NCBI RefSeq assembly: GCF_011753055.1
Contig: NZ_VWWJ01000005.1
Coordinates: 62,001-126,000 of the forward strand
Source of the DNA: Burkholderia sp. Ax-1719
GTDB lineage: Bacteria > Pseudomonadota > Gammaproteobacteria > Burkholderiales > Burkholderiaceae
DNA: 64,000 bases
Reading direction: 5' to 3'
In this document: piece after piece, positions 35,558 through 44,255 of the stretch
Layout: the number at the start of each line of letters is the position of its first letter
How positions within the stretch are numbered: position 1 is the stretch's first letter
Made by a program: the position numbers and the translations under genes
The notes under the pieces: model-generated
Seen by the model: the letters and a program-made list of their open reading frames with translations, nothing else
Told to the model about the DNA's origin: nothing
The model's database searches: none

Positions 35558-36889
35558 TCAGTGATTGAGTGAAGCGGCTTCCTGCAAGCTCAGCGAGCGC
35601 GTTTCCGGTGCGAGCGCGAGCGACGCCGCCAGACCCACGAACGACACCGCAGCGGCCGCATACATGGTGTTGCCGATGCCGATGCTATTGAGCGCGATGG
35701 GCACGCACCACGTGCCGATTGCTGCGCCAATACGCGAGAGCGATGCGCCCATGCCCACTGCAAAAGCGCGGATATCGGTCGGAAAAATTTCGTTGGGATA
35801 CACGAGTTGCAGCACCTGCGCACCGCCAATCAGCACGGCATAGGCGCCAAACAGCACGAGAATCAGAATGGCCGAGCCGTTCGAACATGCGCCCAGCGCG
35901 AGCAGTGCCAACGCCGACCACAGGAAGCTGTGAATCACCATCGCGCGGCGGCCAATCGTATTGATGATGCGCGTGGCGATGATGCAACCGACCACGAACA
36001 GCAGCGTGATAGCGACCGAACCCAGCGATTCCCATTGGCCGGTCAGATTGAGCGCCTGAAGCACGCGCGGTGCGAACGAATAGACCGCGAACACGGGAAT
36101 GACCGAGCAGCTCCAGAACAGCGTGACGAACAACATGCGCTTGCCATAGCCGGAGTGCAGAAGCGCCAGCAGCGAAACTTTCTTTTCAGTCGTTTCTTCA
36201 GGGAGATTCTTCAGCGAGAACGACGGGCCATAGACCTTCTTGATGATCGCTTCGGCTTCGGCGCGACGGCCTTTGCTGAGCAGCCAGCGCGGCGATTCCG
36301 GCGTACCCAGGCGCACGATAAACAGCGCAATGCCGATCACAGCGGGGCTGGCCAACACCCAGCGCCACGCATCGGGCGCACCGCTGCTGAGAATCAGATT
36401 GCCGACGATATAAGCGAGCGCTGCGCCAAGGAACCAGATGATCGTCAGCATGGCCAGACGCGGACCACGGTATTTTCGCGGCATGAATTCGACCAGCAGC
36501 GAACCGGCCACCGGATATTCAATGCCCACGCCTACGCCGATCAGGAAGCGCAGCGCGAACAGCGCTTCGCCGGAATGGACCCAGAGTTGCGCGAGCGAGC
36601 AGACGAAGAAGATAACGGGCCCGAAAAAATAGGGCTTTTGACGACCCAGGCGGTCGGAGAGCCAGCCGCCCGCAAAGCCGCCGACGAAGATGCCAATCAG
36701 CGCGGATGCGGCCACCATGCCTTCCCAGAAGCTGGTCAGACCGAGCGCTGCGGAAAATTGCACCATCGCCACGCCGATGATGCTCAGGACATAGCCATCC
36801 ATGAGCCAGCCGCCGCTTGAACGGATGGTGAGCAACTGATGGAATCCGTTGAGCGGGACGTCCTCGATGGATACGTGTTGATTCGACAT
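35558..36889 (-). CDS. MFS transporter (sugar/acid-porter type)
   Basis: A 443-residue membrane protein with about 12 helices. The first cytoplasmic loop GGWLSDRLGRQKPY and the FMPRKYRGPRLAM motif after TM4 are typical of the sugar-porter/aromatic-acid symporter branch. AAGGAGA lies before the ATG. It lies between the DapA-family gene and the oxidase gene on the same strand, so it probably imports the pathway substrate. The substrate class cannot be decided from sequence alone. Confidence 0.87.
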   Translation of the reverse strand: MSNQHVSIEDVPLNGFHQLLTIRSSGGWLMDGYVLSIIGVAMVQFSAALGLTSFWEGMVAASALIGIFVGGFAGGWLSDRLGRQKPYFFGPVIFFVCSLAQLWVHSGEALFALRFLIGVGVGIEYPVAGSLLVEFMPRKYRGPRLAMLTIIWFLGAALAYIVGNLILSSGAPDAWRWVLASPAVIGIALFIVRLGTPESPRWLLSKGRRAEAEAIIKKVYGPSFSLKNLPEETTEKKVSLLALLHSGYGKRMLFVTLFWSCSVIPVFAVYSFAPRVLQALNLTGQWESLGSVAITLLFVVGCIIATRIINTIGRRAMVIHSFLWSALALLALGACSNGSAILILVLFGAYAVLIGGAQVLQLVYPNEIFPTDIRAFAVGMGASLSRIGAAIGTWCVPIALNSIGIGNTMYAAAAVSFVGLAASLALAPETRSLSLQEAASLNH

Positions 36890-37027
36890 TGCCAGTCTCC
36901 TTCCATGAAATGGAACGCTATTTCGTGGTCCGAACCACGTCTGTGGCGTCCTGTGCTTCGTATAAGGTGCGATCGGTCTGTATGTGAACTTGCCGATTTT
37001 TCGCGGTCTGCCGTTGTGTTGTGAGTC

Positions 37028-38347
37028 TTAGCTTTCGAGCCCTGCCTTGCGTTGTCCCCACCAGAGCGTGGCGTTCACGCCCAGCGAAAGGAACGGTTCT
37101 GGCGGCGCCTTGTTCGGCCCGGAGGTTTGCAGCAGGAAATTCGTCAGTTCATTGGGCTTGCCGGCCAGCCAGTCGGCGAGCAGCGTGCCCGTGACCGTGC
37201 CGCGCGTGATGCCCAGGCCGTTGCAGCACAGCGCGCCATAGACGTTGGGCGCGAGTTGCCCGAAAAAGCCCTTGTGGTTCTGCGACAGCGCGAGCGAACC
37301 GCTCCAGGTGTAATCGAATTCCACTTGCGGCAGCATGGGGAAACGCCGTTCGAACGACAGGCGATGGCGATCCGAAAAGCGCGAGAGACATTGCTCCTTG
37401 GGACGGCCATCCGGATTGAACGAGAAGCTGTTGCGCACGAGGATGCGGTTATCGTGCGTGCGGCGCAGGGTGCTGCCGAACGGATCGGCGGGAATCACGC
37501 CCCAGAACGGCTTGCCGCCGAGTTTCGCCTGTTCCGCGCTCGTGAGCGGACGCGTGAGGCTGGCATACAGAAACACCGGCAGCATGGTGCGATCCAGAAA
37601 GCCGAAGCGCATGCCGAAGGCGTTATTCGCGAGCACCAGTTTGTCGGCGGTGATGCGGCCATTGCGATGCGCCAGCACGATCTTGTCGCCGTATTCCACT
37701 TCGGTAACCGGCGTGTGTTCGTAAAGCGTGACGTTGGGCGGCAGGCTGTCGGCCAGCCCTTTCACGAGACCCGACGGCTGTACCAGCACCGTGCCTGGCG
37801 TAAACAGCGCCTTGCGATAGAACGAGGTGCCGATGTGTTCGGGCAGCGCCGCGCCGTCGATCACTTCGTAGCGTTGGCCCAGCTTGTCCAGACCCCGGCG
37901 ATACGCATCGAGCACGGCCACGCCGCGCTCTTCCACTGCCGCCTGATATTTGCCGCACGCGTTCATATGGCAATCGATGCCGTGCTCGTCGACCAGTTCG
38001 CGCAGGATCTGCTGGCCGAGCAGGTTGAGCTTGAGCGTGGTGCGGGCCGTGTCGATATCGCCGATGTAATCGTCCGCGCCGATGTCGTGCGGCAGATCGA
38101 TCGCAAAACCGGCGTTGCGCCCCGAGGTGCCGAAGCCAACCTCCTGGGCTTCGATGAGCGCGATCTCATCGTCGGGGAAATTGAGCGCGAGCTGGCGGGC
38201 AGCCGCGAGGCCGGTGAAGCCGGCGCCGATCACGGCCCAGCGAGCCGTGGTTTCTCCTGCGTGAGCAGCCTTGGGAGTGCGCGCGCGACTCGTGTGATAC
38301 CAGCCACACATCTTGTCGTCGGCAGGGAGCGAGGTAACCGTTTGCAT
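37028..38347 (-). CDS. FAD-dependent amine/amino acid oxidoreductase (PuuB/OrdL-like)
   Basis: About 439 residues. After MQTVTSLPADDKMCGWY comes a dinucleotide-binding motif (WAVIGAGFTGLAAARQLA) and the DAO fold with FGTSGRNAGFAIDLPHD, NNAFGMRFGF and the C-terminal CCNGLGITRGTVTGTLLADW. It resembles gamma-glutamylputrescine oxidase PuuB. The frame is open to 38410, but the Met at 38347 gives the normal family N-terminus. With the PuuC-like dehydrogenase and a divergent APC permease it suggests oxidation of an amine or N-substituted amino acid. No glutamylputrescine synthetase (PuuA) is in the window. Confidence 0.88.
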   Translation of the reverse strand: MQTVTSLPADDKMCGWYHTSRARTPKAAHAGETTARWAVIGAGFTGLAAARQLALNFPDDEIALIEAQEVGFGTSGRNAGFAIDLPHDIGADDYIGDIDTARTTLKLNLLGQQILRELVDEHGIDCHMNACGKYQAAVEERGVAVLDAYRRGLDKLGQRYEVIDGAALPEHIGTSFYRKALFTPGTVLVQPSGLVKGLADSLPPNVTLYEHTPVTEVEYGDKIVLAHRNGRITADKLVLANNAFGMRFGFLDRTMLPVFLYASLTRPLTSAEQAKLGGKPFWGVIPADPFGSTLRRTHDNRILVRNSFSFNPDGRPKEQCLSRFSDRHRLSFERRFPMLPQVEFDYTWSGSLALSQNHKGFFGQLAPNVYGALCCNGLGITRGTVTGTLLADWLAGKPNELTNFLLQTSGPNKAPPEPFLSLGVNATLWWGQRKAGLES

Positions 38348-38813
38348 TTCTAATTCCAATATCGCTTTTGAAACCCACTGCACCTTCGGGTGATCGCGCA
38401 CCGGCTGCATGCGCCGCCCCTCGGGGCCGTACTACACGACGGCGTCTTCCAGACCGTCGTTTGACGGCGAGTCTTTTGCCGTCCAATCTGTGTGTATACA
38501 AATTGTAGACGGAGTATAGGTTTTGATTAGGCATAGTAAAAATAAGGGTTTACGCGCTGCGATTGCGCATGGAAGGCGCGGACGATGATGCTTCAATGAT
38601 GGGAGGGTTTTCCCTGGGTTGGAGGCAGGGAATCAGGCGCGGAAGCAGGCGGGACGTGGCCGCACGGGGGAAGAGAGGGCGGCAGCTGACTGTCGCGACC
38701 GTTATACGGCCGGTCGAAACGGTTCTATATCGGGCGTTTTTGGCTCCGGATGATGAAAGCGATCAAAGACGAATGCCCGACGATGTCCCCGAAAAAAACA
38801 CGGAGGAAGACAT
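38348..38813. other. 466-nt divergent intergenic region
   Basis: No convincing gene. It separates the PuuB-like gene (minus) from the APC permease gene (plus) and should hold both promoters. It contains the TGTATACA dyad and TTGTAGAC element near 38493-38510 in an AT-rich block, then about 270 GC-rich bases leading to GGAGG before the permease ATG. Confidence 0.6.
38493..38510. promoter_or_regulatory. TGTATACA dyad and TTGTAGAC element
   Basis: TGTATACA (38493-38500) is a perfect palindrome, and TTGTAGAC (38503-38510) follows. Similar TTGTGTAC lies before the GntR/FCD gene. These could be operator half-sites for that regulator controlling the PuuB-like operon and the permease. Confidence 0.4.
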
Positions 38814-40271
38814 ATGCGACAGATAGACAGGCAAGCCAGTTTGATCGACCCAGCGACCGCGGGTTACGCGGATCTCGAAGCGCGAGCGGACGCGCATCAC
38901 GGCTCGCATCGCCTGGCAGACGGACTCAAACAGCGCCACGTCGTGATGCTTTCCATCGGCGGGAGCATTGGTGCGGGTCTGTTCGTCGGTTCGGGGCATG
39001 CGATTGCCGAAGCCGGGCCGGCCGCCGTGCTGGCCTATGTGTTCGGCAGTCTGCTGGTCGTGACGGTGATGCGCATGCTCGGAGAGATGGCTTGCGCGAT
39101 GCCCGATTCCGGCTCGTTCTCCACCTACGCGGATAAGGCGATTGGCTCGTGGGCGGGCTTTACGATCGGCTGGATGTACTGGTGGTTCTGGGTGCTGGTG
39201 GTGCCGCTGGAAGCGACCGCCGCCGCCAACATCCTGAACGGCTGGTTGCCCGATGTGCCGGTCTGGCAACTCTCCGTGCTGGTCACTGCGGCGCTTACCG
39301 TCGCGAATCTTGCGAGCGTTCGCAATTATGGCGAACTCGAATTCTGGTTCGCGATTATCAAGGTGAGCGGCATTCTTCTGTTTATCGGCTGCGGTATTGC
39401 CGCGCTTTCAGGCATGCTGCCGTCGGTGCATCTGACGCCCTGGCAAACCGTGACGGGACACGGCGGATTTATTCCGCGAGGCATGGCGCCCATCGTTGGA
39501 GCGTTATTGACGACGATGTTCACATTCCTTGGCACGGAAGTGGTCACGATCGCCGCCGCGGAATCGGAAAATCCCGCGCGGGAAATCGGTCGTGCGATTA
39601 CCTCGGTGGTGTGGCGTATTTCGCTGTTTTACATCGGCTCGGTGCTGGTCATTATTTGCACGGTGCCGTGGAATGATCCCGATCTGACGCGGCTGGGCGC
39701 GTATCAGGCGGTATTGCGTAGTTTTCACATTCCCTATGCACAACTGATTACCGATGGCCTGATTCTCGTCGCAGTGGGAAGCTGCCTGAATTCCGCGTTG
39801 TATACGGCGTCGCGCATGATGTATTCGCTCGGCACGCGACATCAGGCACCCCGTTTTGTGACGCGCACGACGGCCAACGGCGTGCCGGCGCGCGCTGTGA
39901 TGGCGTCGAGTCTGGTGGCGTTCGTGGCGTGCGGCGCGAATTATCTTGCGCCGAAATATGTCTTCGATGCCTTGCTGTCGACCACGGGCGCAATCGCGCT
40001 GCTGGTGTATCTCGTGATTGCGGTGAGTCAATTGCGTCTGCACAAGCGCCTCGTGGCAAGCGGCCCGTTGAAGGTCAGAATGTGGCTGCATCCGTTCCTG
40101 GGCGTGCTGGTGGTGTTGCTGATCGGCGGCGCGTTTGGGGTGATGGTGCTCAGCGAAGATCACCGGCGCGAGGTGATTGCCACGCTCGCATGCTGTGCGG
40201 TGCTCGCTGCGGTGGGCTACATTCGCCAGCGGCGTTTTCTGGCGAAGCAGCCCACACAGCGCATGCTTTGA
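38814..40271 (+). CDS. APC family amino acid/GABA permease
   Basis: A 485-residue permease with about 12 hydrophobic helices. The family signature HVVMLSIGGSIGAGLFVGSG is at residues about 42-61, and FTFLGTEVVTIAAAESENP resembles GabP and related proline/GABA permeases. GGAGG eight bases before the ATG supports the start. It is divergent from the PuuB-like gene and is the likely uptake system for that pathway. Confidence 0.9.
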   Translation: MRQIDRQASLIDPATAGYADLEARADAHHGSHRLADGLKQRHVVMLSIGGSIGAGLFVGSGHAIAEAGPAAVLAYVFGSLLVVTVMRMLGEMACAMPDSGSFSTYADKAIGSWAGFTIGWMYWWFWVLVVPLEATAAANILNGWLPDVPVWQLSVLVTAALTVANLASVRNYGELEFWFAIIKVSGILLFIGCGIAALSGMLPSVHLTPWQTVTGHGGFIPRGMAPIVGALLTTMFTFLGTEVVTIAAAESENPAREIGRAITSVVWRISLFYIGSVLVIICTVPWNDPDLTRLGAYQAVLRSFHIPYAQLITDGLILVAVGSCLNSALYTASRMMYSLGTRHQAPRFVTRTTANGVPARAVMASSLVAFVACGANYLAPKYVFDALLSTTGAIALLVYLVIAVSQLRLHKRLVASGPLKVRMWLHPFLGVLVVLLIGGAFGVMVLSEDHRREVIATLACCAVLAAVGYIRQRRFLAKQPTQRML

Positions 40272-40295
40272 ATCTGCGTGACTGGATCGCGGTGT

Positions 40296-40772
40296 TCAGA
40301 TAAACAGCGAGATCAGGCCGCCGATGGTGATGCCCGCGGCCAGCCATCGGCCAAACGAATAGGCGTGGTTGGGATCGGGCGGCTGGTCGGGCCGTGCAAG
40401 TCCTAATGCGCCGTAGACCAGTGAACGCATGGGTTGTGCGTTTGCCTGATCGGAGCTTTCTCCCGCCGATGCATCCGTGGCGGCGGCTGTGGATGCGTCC
40501 CCTGTTGCGTCGGTCGATGCCGTTGCGGATGCATCGGTTGAGGCAGCGGCGGCATCGTCCGTTGCATCGTCCGCCGACGCATCGTTCGATGCAGCGGCAT
40601 AGCCCTGTGGCGAGATCGCTACAGCATCGTCCTGCGACACGGGCGTGGCGCTATCGCTCGTGTCTGTCTTTACTGCCCCGTTTTGTGTGGTGGTGGTCGT
40701 GACATCCGTATTACTGCTGCGGGTGTACGCGGCGCCGTCGCCCGCGGTCGTCGCTAAACTGCCGATTTCCAT
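40296..40772 (-). CDS. Low-complexity Ala/Ser/Thr/Asp-rich protein with C-terminal membrane helix
   Basis: A 158-residue protein of unknown function. Residues about 55-110 are an acidic run of near-repeats (variants of STDAS/ATDAS/DDAAA). A conserved-looking tail (SLVYGALGLARPDQPPDPNHA) is followed by a C-terminal hydrophobic stretch (WLAAGITIGGLISLFI). There is no signal peptide, so a tail-anchored topology is possible. AGAGGTG before the ATG supports expression. The repeats could make its length variable between strains. Confidence 0.6.
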   Translation of the reverse strand: MEIGSLATTAGDGAAYTRSSNTDVTTTTTQNGAVKTDTSDSATPVSQDDAVAISPQGYAAASNDASADDATDDAAAASTDASATASTDATGDASTAAATDASAGESSDQANAQPMRSLVYGALGLARPDQPPDPNHAYSFGRWLAAGITIGGLISLFI

Positions 40773-40953
40773 TGTTCACCTCTTTTAATTCCATCGCTTT
40801 ATCGCGACGCCCCGATATTCCCATGTCGCGATGTCCGATTGCCTGACGAATAGCGCGTAGAAATGCGCGATATTCGCGCCGCGCGGGAGAACGTGGAAAG
40901 TAGCGACGCTCGATTCGATCCCTAGATCGACTCGAACGTATATGCCGCGTGGT

Positions 40954-41535
40954 TCAGGCCGCGTGCGGCGTAGCGAGGAGCGCCATGCTTGCAGCGTTTT
41001 CCTGGTTGCGGCTTTCCAGCACGGCGCGCGTGACGCCGGCGCGCGAGGGCGGGGCGCATACGCAGCAGGTATAGGGCTTATGAATTTCGCGCACCGGACG
41101 CACGAAGCGGCCCGTGCAGGTGCCACAGCGCGTGAGCGTTAGCAGGCCGCCCTCGAAAAAGCGCAGCAGCGTCCATGCGCGGGTGAAACTCAGCACGCGT
41201 TCGATTTCGGCGCAATCGCAATGTTCGAGATAGAGGCGATACGCGCGTGTAAGCGCGTCGAGCCTGCTGCATTTCGCCTCATCCCTGAGATACAGGTAGA
41301 TGTTGTAGAACAGCGAGGCGTGAATATTCGGCAGCCACGTGAAATACCAGTCTGCCGAAAACGGCAGCATGCCCTTGGGCGGCGACGCATCCTTGAGTTC
41401 GCGATAGAGCCGGATCAAACGATTGCGCGAGAGATTGAGCTCTTTTTCCAGCACCGGCATGCGTGCGCCAAGCTGGATCAGTTCGATTGCGCGCATGACC
41501 TCGCGCGCCTCTTCGGTGACACTGCCTTTGTACAT
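40954..41535 (-). CDS. flhC: Flagellar master regulator subunit FlhC
   Basis: A 193-residue protein matching E. coli FlhC (192) throughout: AIELIQLGARMPVLEKEL, KGMLPFSADWYFTW, NIHASLFYNIYLYL and AYRLYLEHCDC. The four zinc ligands fall at Cys137, Cys140, Cys157 and Cys160, the same numbers as in E. coli. GGGAG nine bases upstream supports the Met at 41535 over one at 41598. FlhC normally works as FlhD4C2, but no flhD lies next to it, so either flhD is elsewhere or this is an extra FlhC with its own targets. Confidence 0.9.
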   Translation of the reverse strand: MYKGSVTEEAREVMRAIELIQLGARMPVLEKELNLSRNRLIRLYRELKDASPPKGMLPFSADWYFTWLPNIHASLFYNIYLYLRDEAKCSRLDALTRAYRLYLEHCDCAEIERVLSFTRAWTLLRFFEGGLLTLTRCGTCTGRFVRPVREIHKPYTCCVCAPPSRAGVTRAVLESRNQENAASMALLATPHAA

Positions 41536-41951
41536 GTCGTTGCACTCCCATGGGCAATAGTCGCTGCCAGTGCGCAAACTTCGCAGCGTGGCGTCCATGC
41601 CTGAATTTCACGGGCGATTATAGAAGCGGCAGATTGAGCGTCAAGAATAATATTTTGGAAGTAATTGGAAGTTTCGTTAATGAAATCAAGGGGTTTTCGC
41701 ATCGGCCCAAGCCCACTAAGGCGCGAGCAAACAAGGTGTTTCATGCAAACTTTCCAGCTCTGCCGAATTGGAAAGGAGTGGAAAGATTTGTGGTGAAAAT
41801 GCACCGTGACGCGGCCTTTATGGCGCGGCATGATGTCGCCGCTGCGCCTGCGCGGTGCAATGCCCGGTAATACGGATTATTACGGACTCTTGCAACGTAA
41901 CCTTTTTCGTCCCGTCTGCCGGTAAACTTCGGCTTTCCAATTTTTACGCGC
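41536..41951. other. 416-nt divergent intergenic region
   Basis: No gene recognised. It is the most AT-rich stretch of this part of the window (around 41630-41790) and should hold the flhC promoter and that of the phosphatase-like gene. I saw no clear operator. Confidence 0.5.
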
Positions 41952-42968
41952 GTGGCATATCTCGCCGCCCGCGTGCTCGCCGGAACGCGAGCACCCCTCA
42001 CTCGCTTTCTATCGATGATGCTTCCTTTTTCCGCCAGTTCTTCTTCGTTCAGACACTTGCGCAAAGGTTTGCCGGGCGCGATGCCCGGCGGCGTCACTGC
42101 CGGCGTCACAGCGGCTGCGCGCGGCGCGGCTGGTACGCTGGCCAGTCCGCCGCGGCGCAGGCTGCTCAAGGGCACCATGAGCGTTCTGGCGCTGGGTGGT
42201 TGCGCAAGCACCCTCCTGAGCGCATGCGGCGGAGACTATTCGGATGGCACAGGGCCGCAGTTCGCACCCACGCCGGTCGTGAATTCCGTGGCGAATTTCC
42301 GCGACATTGGCGGGGCGGCGCCTGGCTATTCGACCAGCGATGGCGCGCACGTGCGCCGCGCACTGTTGTATCGCTCCGACGCGCTCACGCCCAATACAGC
42401 GGACACGGTCACGCTCGAACGCATGGCCTTCGCCTGCATCTACGATCTGCGCACGCCCGCCGAAAACGACGCCACGCCCGATATCGTGCTGACCAGCGCC
42501 AATCGCGTCACGCTCAACGTGCTCGCGACGCCCGCACCGCGCTCGTTCGCCGGCTATTCGGCGAGCGAACTGGATGCGGCCATGCAGGCGCAATGGCGTG
42601 AACTGGTGATGGGGCGCGAACAATGCATCGCGTATGGCGCGCTGCTCGAACATATTGCCGAAGCGCCGGGGCCGCAATTGATCGTTGGCGGCAATGGCGT
42701 GGATGTGGCGGGTTGGGCGTCGGCGCTGTTGTTGCTGATCGCCAATGTGCCGCTTGAAATCGTCGTGCAGGATTTTCTTCTGACGAATGCGTGGCGCTCG
42801 ACCACGGTGGATTCGCAGAATCTCACGCCGCCCGTGCAGGCGAGCTATCTGCAGGCCGCGTGCGACGCGCTGCAGTCCGGCTACGGCGATATCAATCGCT
42901 ATCTGCAGAGCGGCCTGGGTCTTGATTCGGTGACGGTCGGCCGTCTGCGCGCGCGTCTCGCGGTTTAA
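41952..42968 (+). CDS. Exported tyrosine-phosphatase-like protein, catalytic motif lost
   Basis: Up to 338 residues; the start is unclear and could be at 42015 or later. A twin-arginine-like RRRLLKG (residues 68-74) precedes a hydrophobic stretch and lipobox-like LLSAC (Cys92), so export as a lipoprotein is likely. The Y_phosphatase3 fold follows: VANFRDIGG, LLYRSDAL and IYDLRTPAEND. The active-site loop HCxxGKDRTGW reads VGGNGVDVAGW, so the nucleophile Cys is Gly and the phosphate-binding Arg is Val. It cannot work as a normal phosphatase; a binding role is likelier. Confidence 0.8.
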   Translation: MAYLAARVLAGTRAPLTRFLSMMLPFSASSSSFRHLRKGLPGAMPGGVTAGVTAAARGAAGTLASPPRRRLLKGTMSVLALGGCASTLLSACGGDYSDGTGPQFAPTPVVNSVANFRDIGGAAPGYSTSDGAHVRRALLYRSDALTPNTADTVTLERMAFACIYDLRTPAENDATPDIVLTSANRVTLNVLATPAPRSFAGYSASELDAAMQAQWRELVMGREQCIAYGALLEHIAEAPGPQLIVGGNGVDVAGWASALLLLIANVPLEIVVQDFLLTNAWRSTTVDSQNLTPPVQASYLQAACDALQSGYGDINRYLQSGLGLDSVTVGRLRARLAV

Positions 42969-42989
42969 GGAAGTTCGGATGCCTGAGCG

Positions 42990-44255
42990 TTACAGCGCGG
43001 GCAGCGCGATGCGTACGCGCAGCCCGCCTTCGGGGTGATTGGAGAGGTCGCACTGACCGCCCTGATTGCGCACGAGGCGCGTGATGATCGCGAGACCGAG
43101 GCCGCAATGGCCTTCGCCGCCGCGCGCTTCGTCCAGACGCACGAATGGCTTGATCGCGGCCGCCACGCGGTCGGCGGGAATGCCGGGACCGTGATCGCGC
43201 ACTTCGATCAGCCATTGCGCGCCTTCGCGGCGGGTGGAAATCTCCACGGGCGGCACGCCGTGTTCGAGCGCGTTGTCGACGAGATTCGAAATCAGCCGGT
43301 CCAGCAGCGTACGCGGCATGCGAAATGCCGGGCCCGCGCGCAGATCGAGCCTGAAAAGCACGTCTTCATCGCTGCCAGTATCCGAATAGTATTGCTCGCG
43401 CAGCAGCGCATCCACTTCCACTTCGGGCCCGGATTCAGGCCGTTGTCGCGCGAATTCCAGAAACTGCTGGACGATATCGTTGAGCGAATCGACTTCGCGA
43501 TACAGCTGTTGACGTTCGAGATCGGAACCCAGCATCGAGGCGCGCAACTTGATGCGCGTGAGGGGCGACTTGAGGTCGTGCGCGACGCCTGCCAGCATGA
43601 CGGCCTGATCGTCGTCGGCCTCATTCAGCTGCTTCATCATGCGGTTGAACGAACCGATCAGATCGCGCAGTTCGCGCGGCCCTTGTTCGTTGACGGGCGC
43701 GGGGCGATGGCCGCTGCCGAATGCACGCGCCGCGTTGGCGACGAGAGAGAGCGGGCGCTGCATCTGCCACATGGCAAGCAGCGCAACCAGTAACGACATG
43801 GCGAGCAGGCCGATAGCCTGCGGCAAAAGATTGGGCGGCGGCGGCAGATCGACGGGCGCGACGATCCACGTGGGGTGGCCCGGAAAGCGTACCCAGAGCG
43901 CCGCGCGGTGATGCTGCAGATCCGCAAGAATTTCGGTGCCTGCCGGCAGATCGCGCAGCAACTGCTTGCGCAGATCGGCGAGCGGCTCGCGTTTGGGCAC
44001 TTCAAGATTCACGTCGGCGGGCATGTTCCATGTGGGCACCAGATGCACGCGTAACGCGGGAGCCAGCTCGACTTCATTGGGCGCTGCGCCGTTAGCCGCG
44101 TGCAGCATGAGCAACAGTCCGCGCTCAAAACCTTCGACCTCATGACGGCGCGGCTGCGGTGCGAATACGACAAACCAGCAGGCCTGCACGATAAAAAGCA
44201 CGAGCGCCGACATCAAGGCCATGCGGCCAAACAGCGTATTCAGCGGATTGTTCAT
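42990..44255 (-). CDS. Membrane sensor histidine kinase (EnvZ type)
   Basis: A 421-residue kinase. TM1 (about residues 10-30), a periplasmic domain of about 130 residues, TM2 (LLPQAIGLLAMSLLVALLA), a HAMP linker, HisKA with the phospho-His in GVAHDLKSPLTRIKLRASML, and HATPase_c with LVDNALEHG, DHGPGIP and GHCGLGLAIITRLV. Layout follows EnvZ/OmpR-family kinases. Its start overlaps the stop of the upstream regulator gene by four bases, so the pair is translationally coupled. Confidence 0.93.
   Translation of the reverse strand: MNNPLNTLFGRMALMSALVLFIVQACWFVVFAPQPRRHEVEGFERGLLLMLHAANGAAPNEVELAPALRVHLVPTWNMPADVNLEVPKREPLADLRKQLLRDLPAGTEILADLQHHRAALWVRFPGHPTWIVAPVDLPPPPNLLPQAIGLLAMSLLVALLAMWQMQRPLSLVANAARAFGSGHRPAPVNEQGPRELRDLIGSFNRMMKQLNEADDDQAVMLAGVAHDLKSPLTRIKLRASMLGSDLERQQLYREVDSLNDIVQQFLEFARQRPESGPEVEVDALLREQYYSDTGSDEDVLFRLDLRAGPAFRMPRTLLDRLISNLVDNALEHGVPPVEISTRREGAQWLIEVRDHGPGIPADRVAAAIKPFVRLDEARGGEGHCGLGLAIITRLVRNQGGQCDLSNHPEGGLRVRIALPAL

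Noticed and set aside
37052..38353. 433-codon open frame antisense to the PuuB-like gene
   Set aside because: Shadow of a real FAD oxidoreductase gene; no domain and no start context.
40785..41126. 113-codon minus-strand ORF overlapping flhC
   Set aside because: Out of frame with flhC, Arg/Ala-rich and without a domain; flhC is clear over the same bases.
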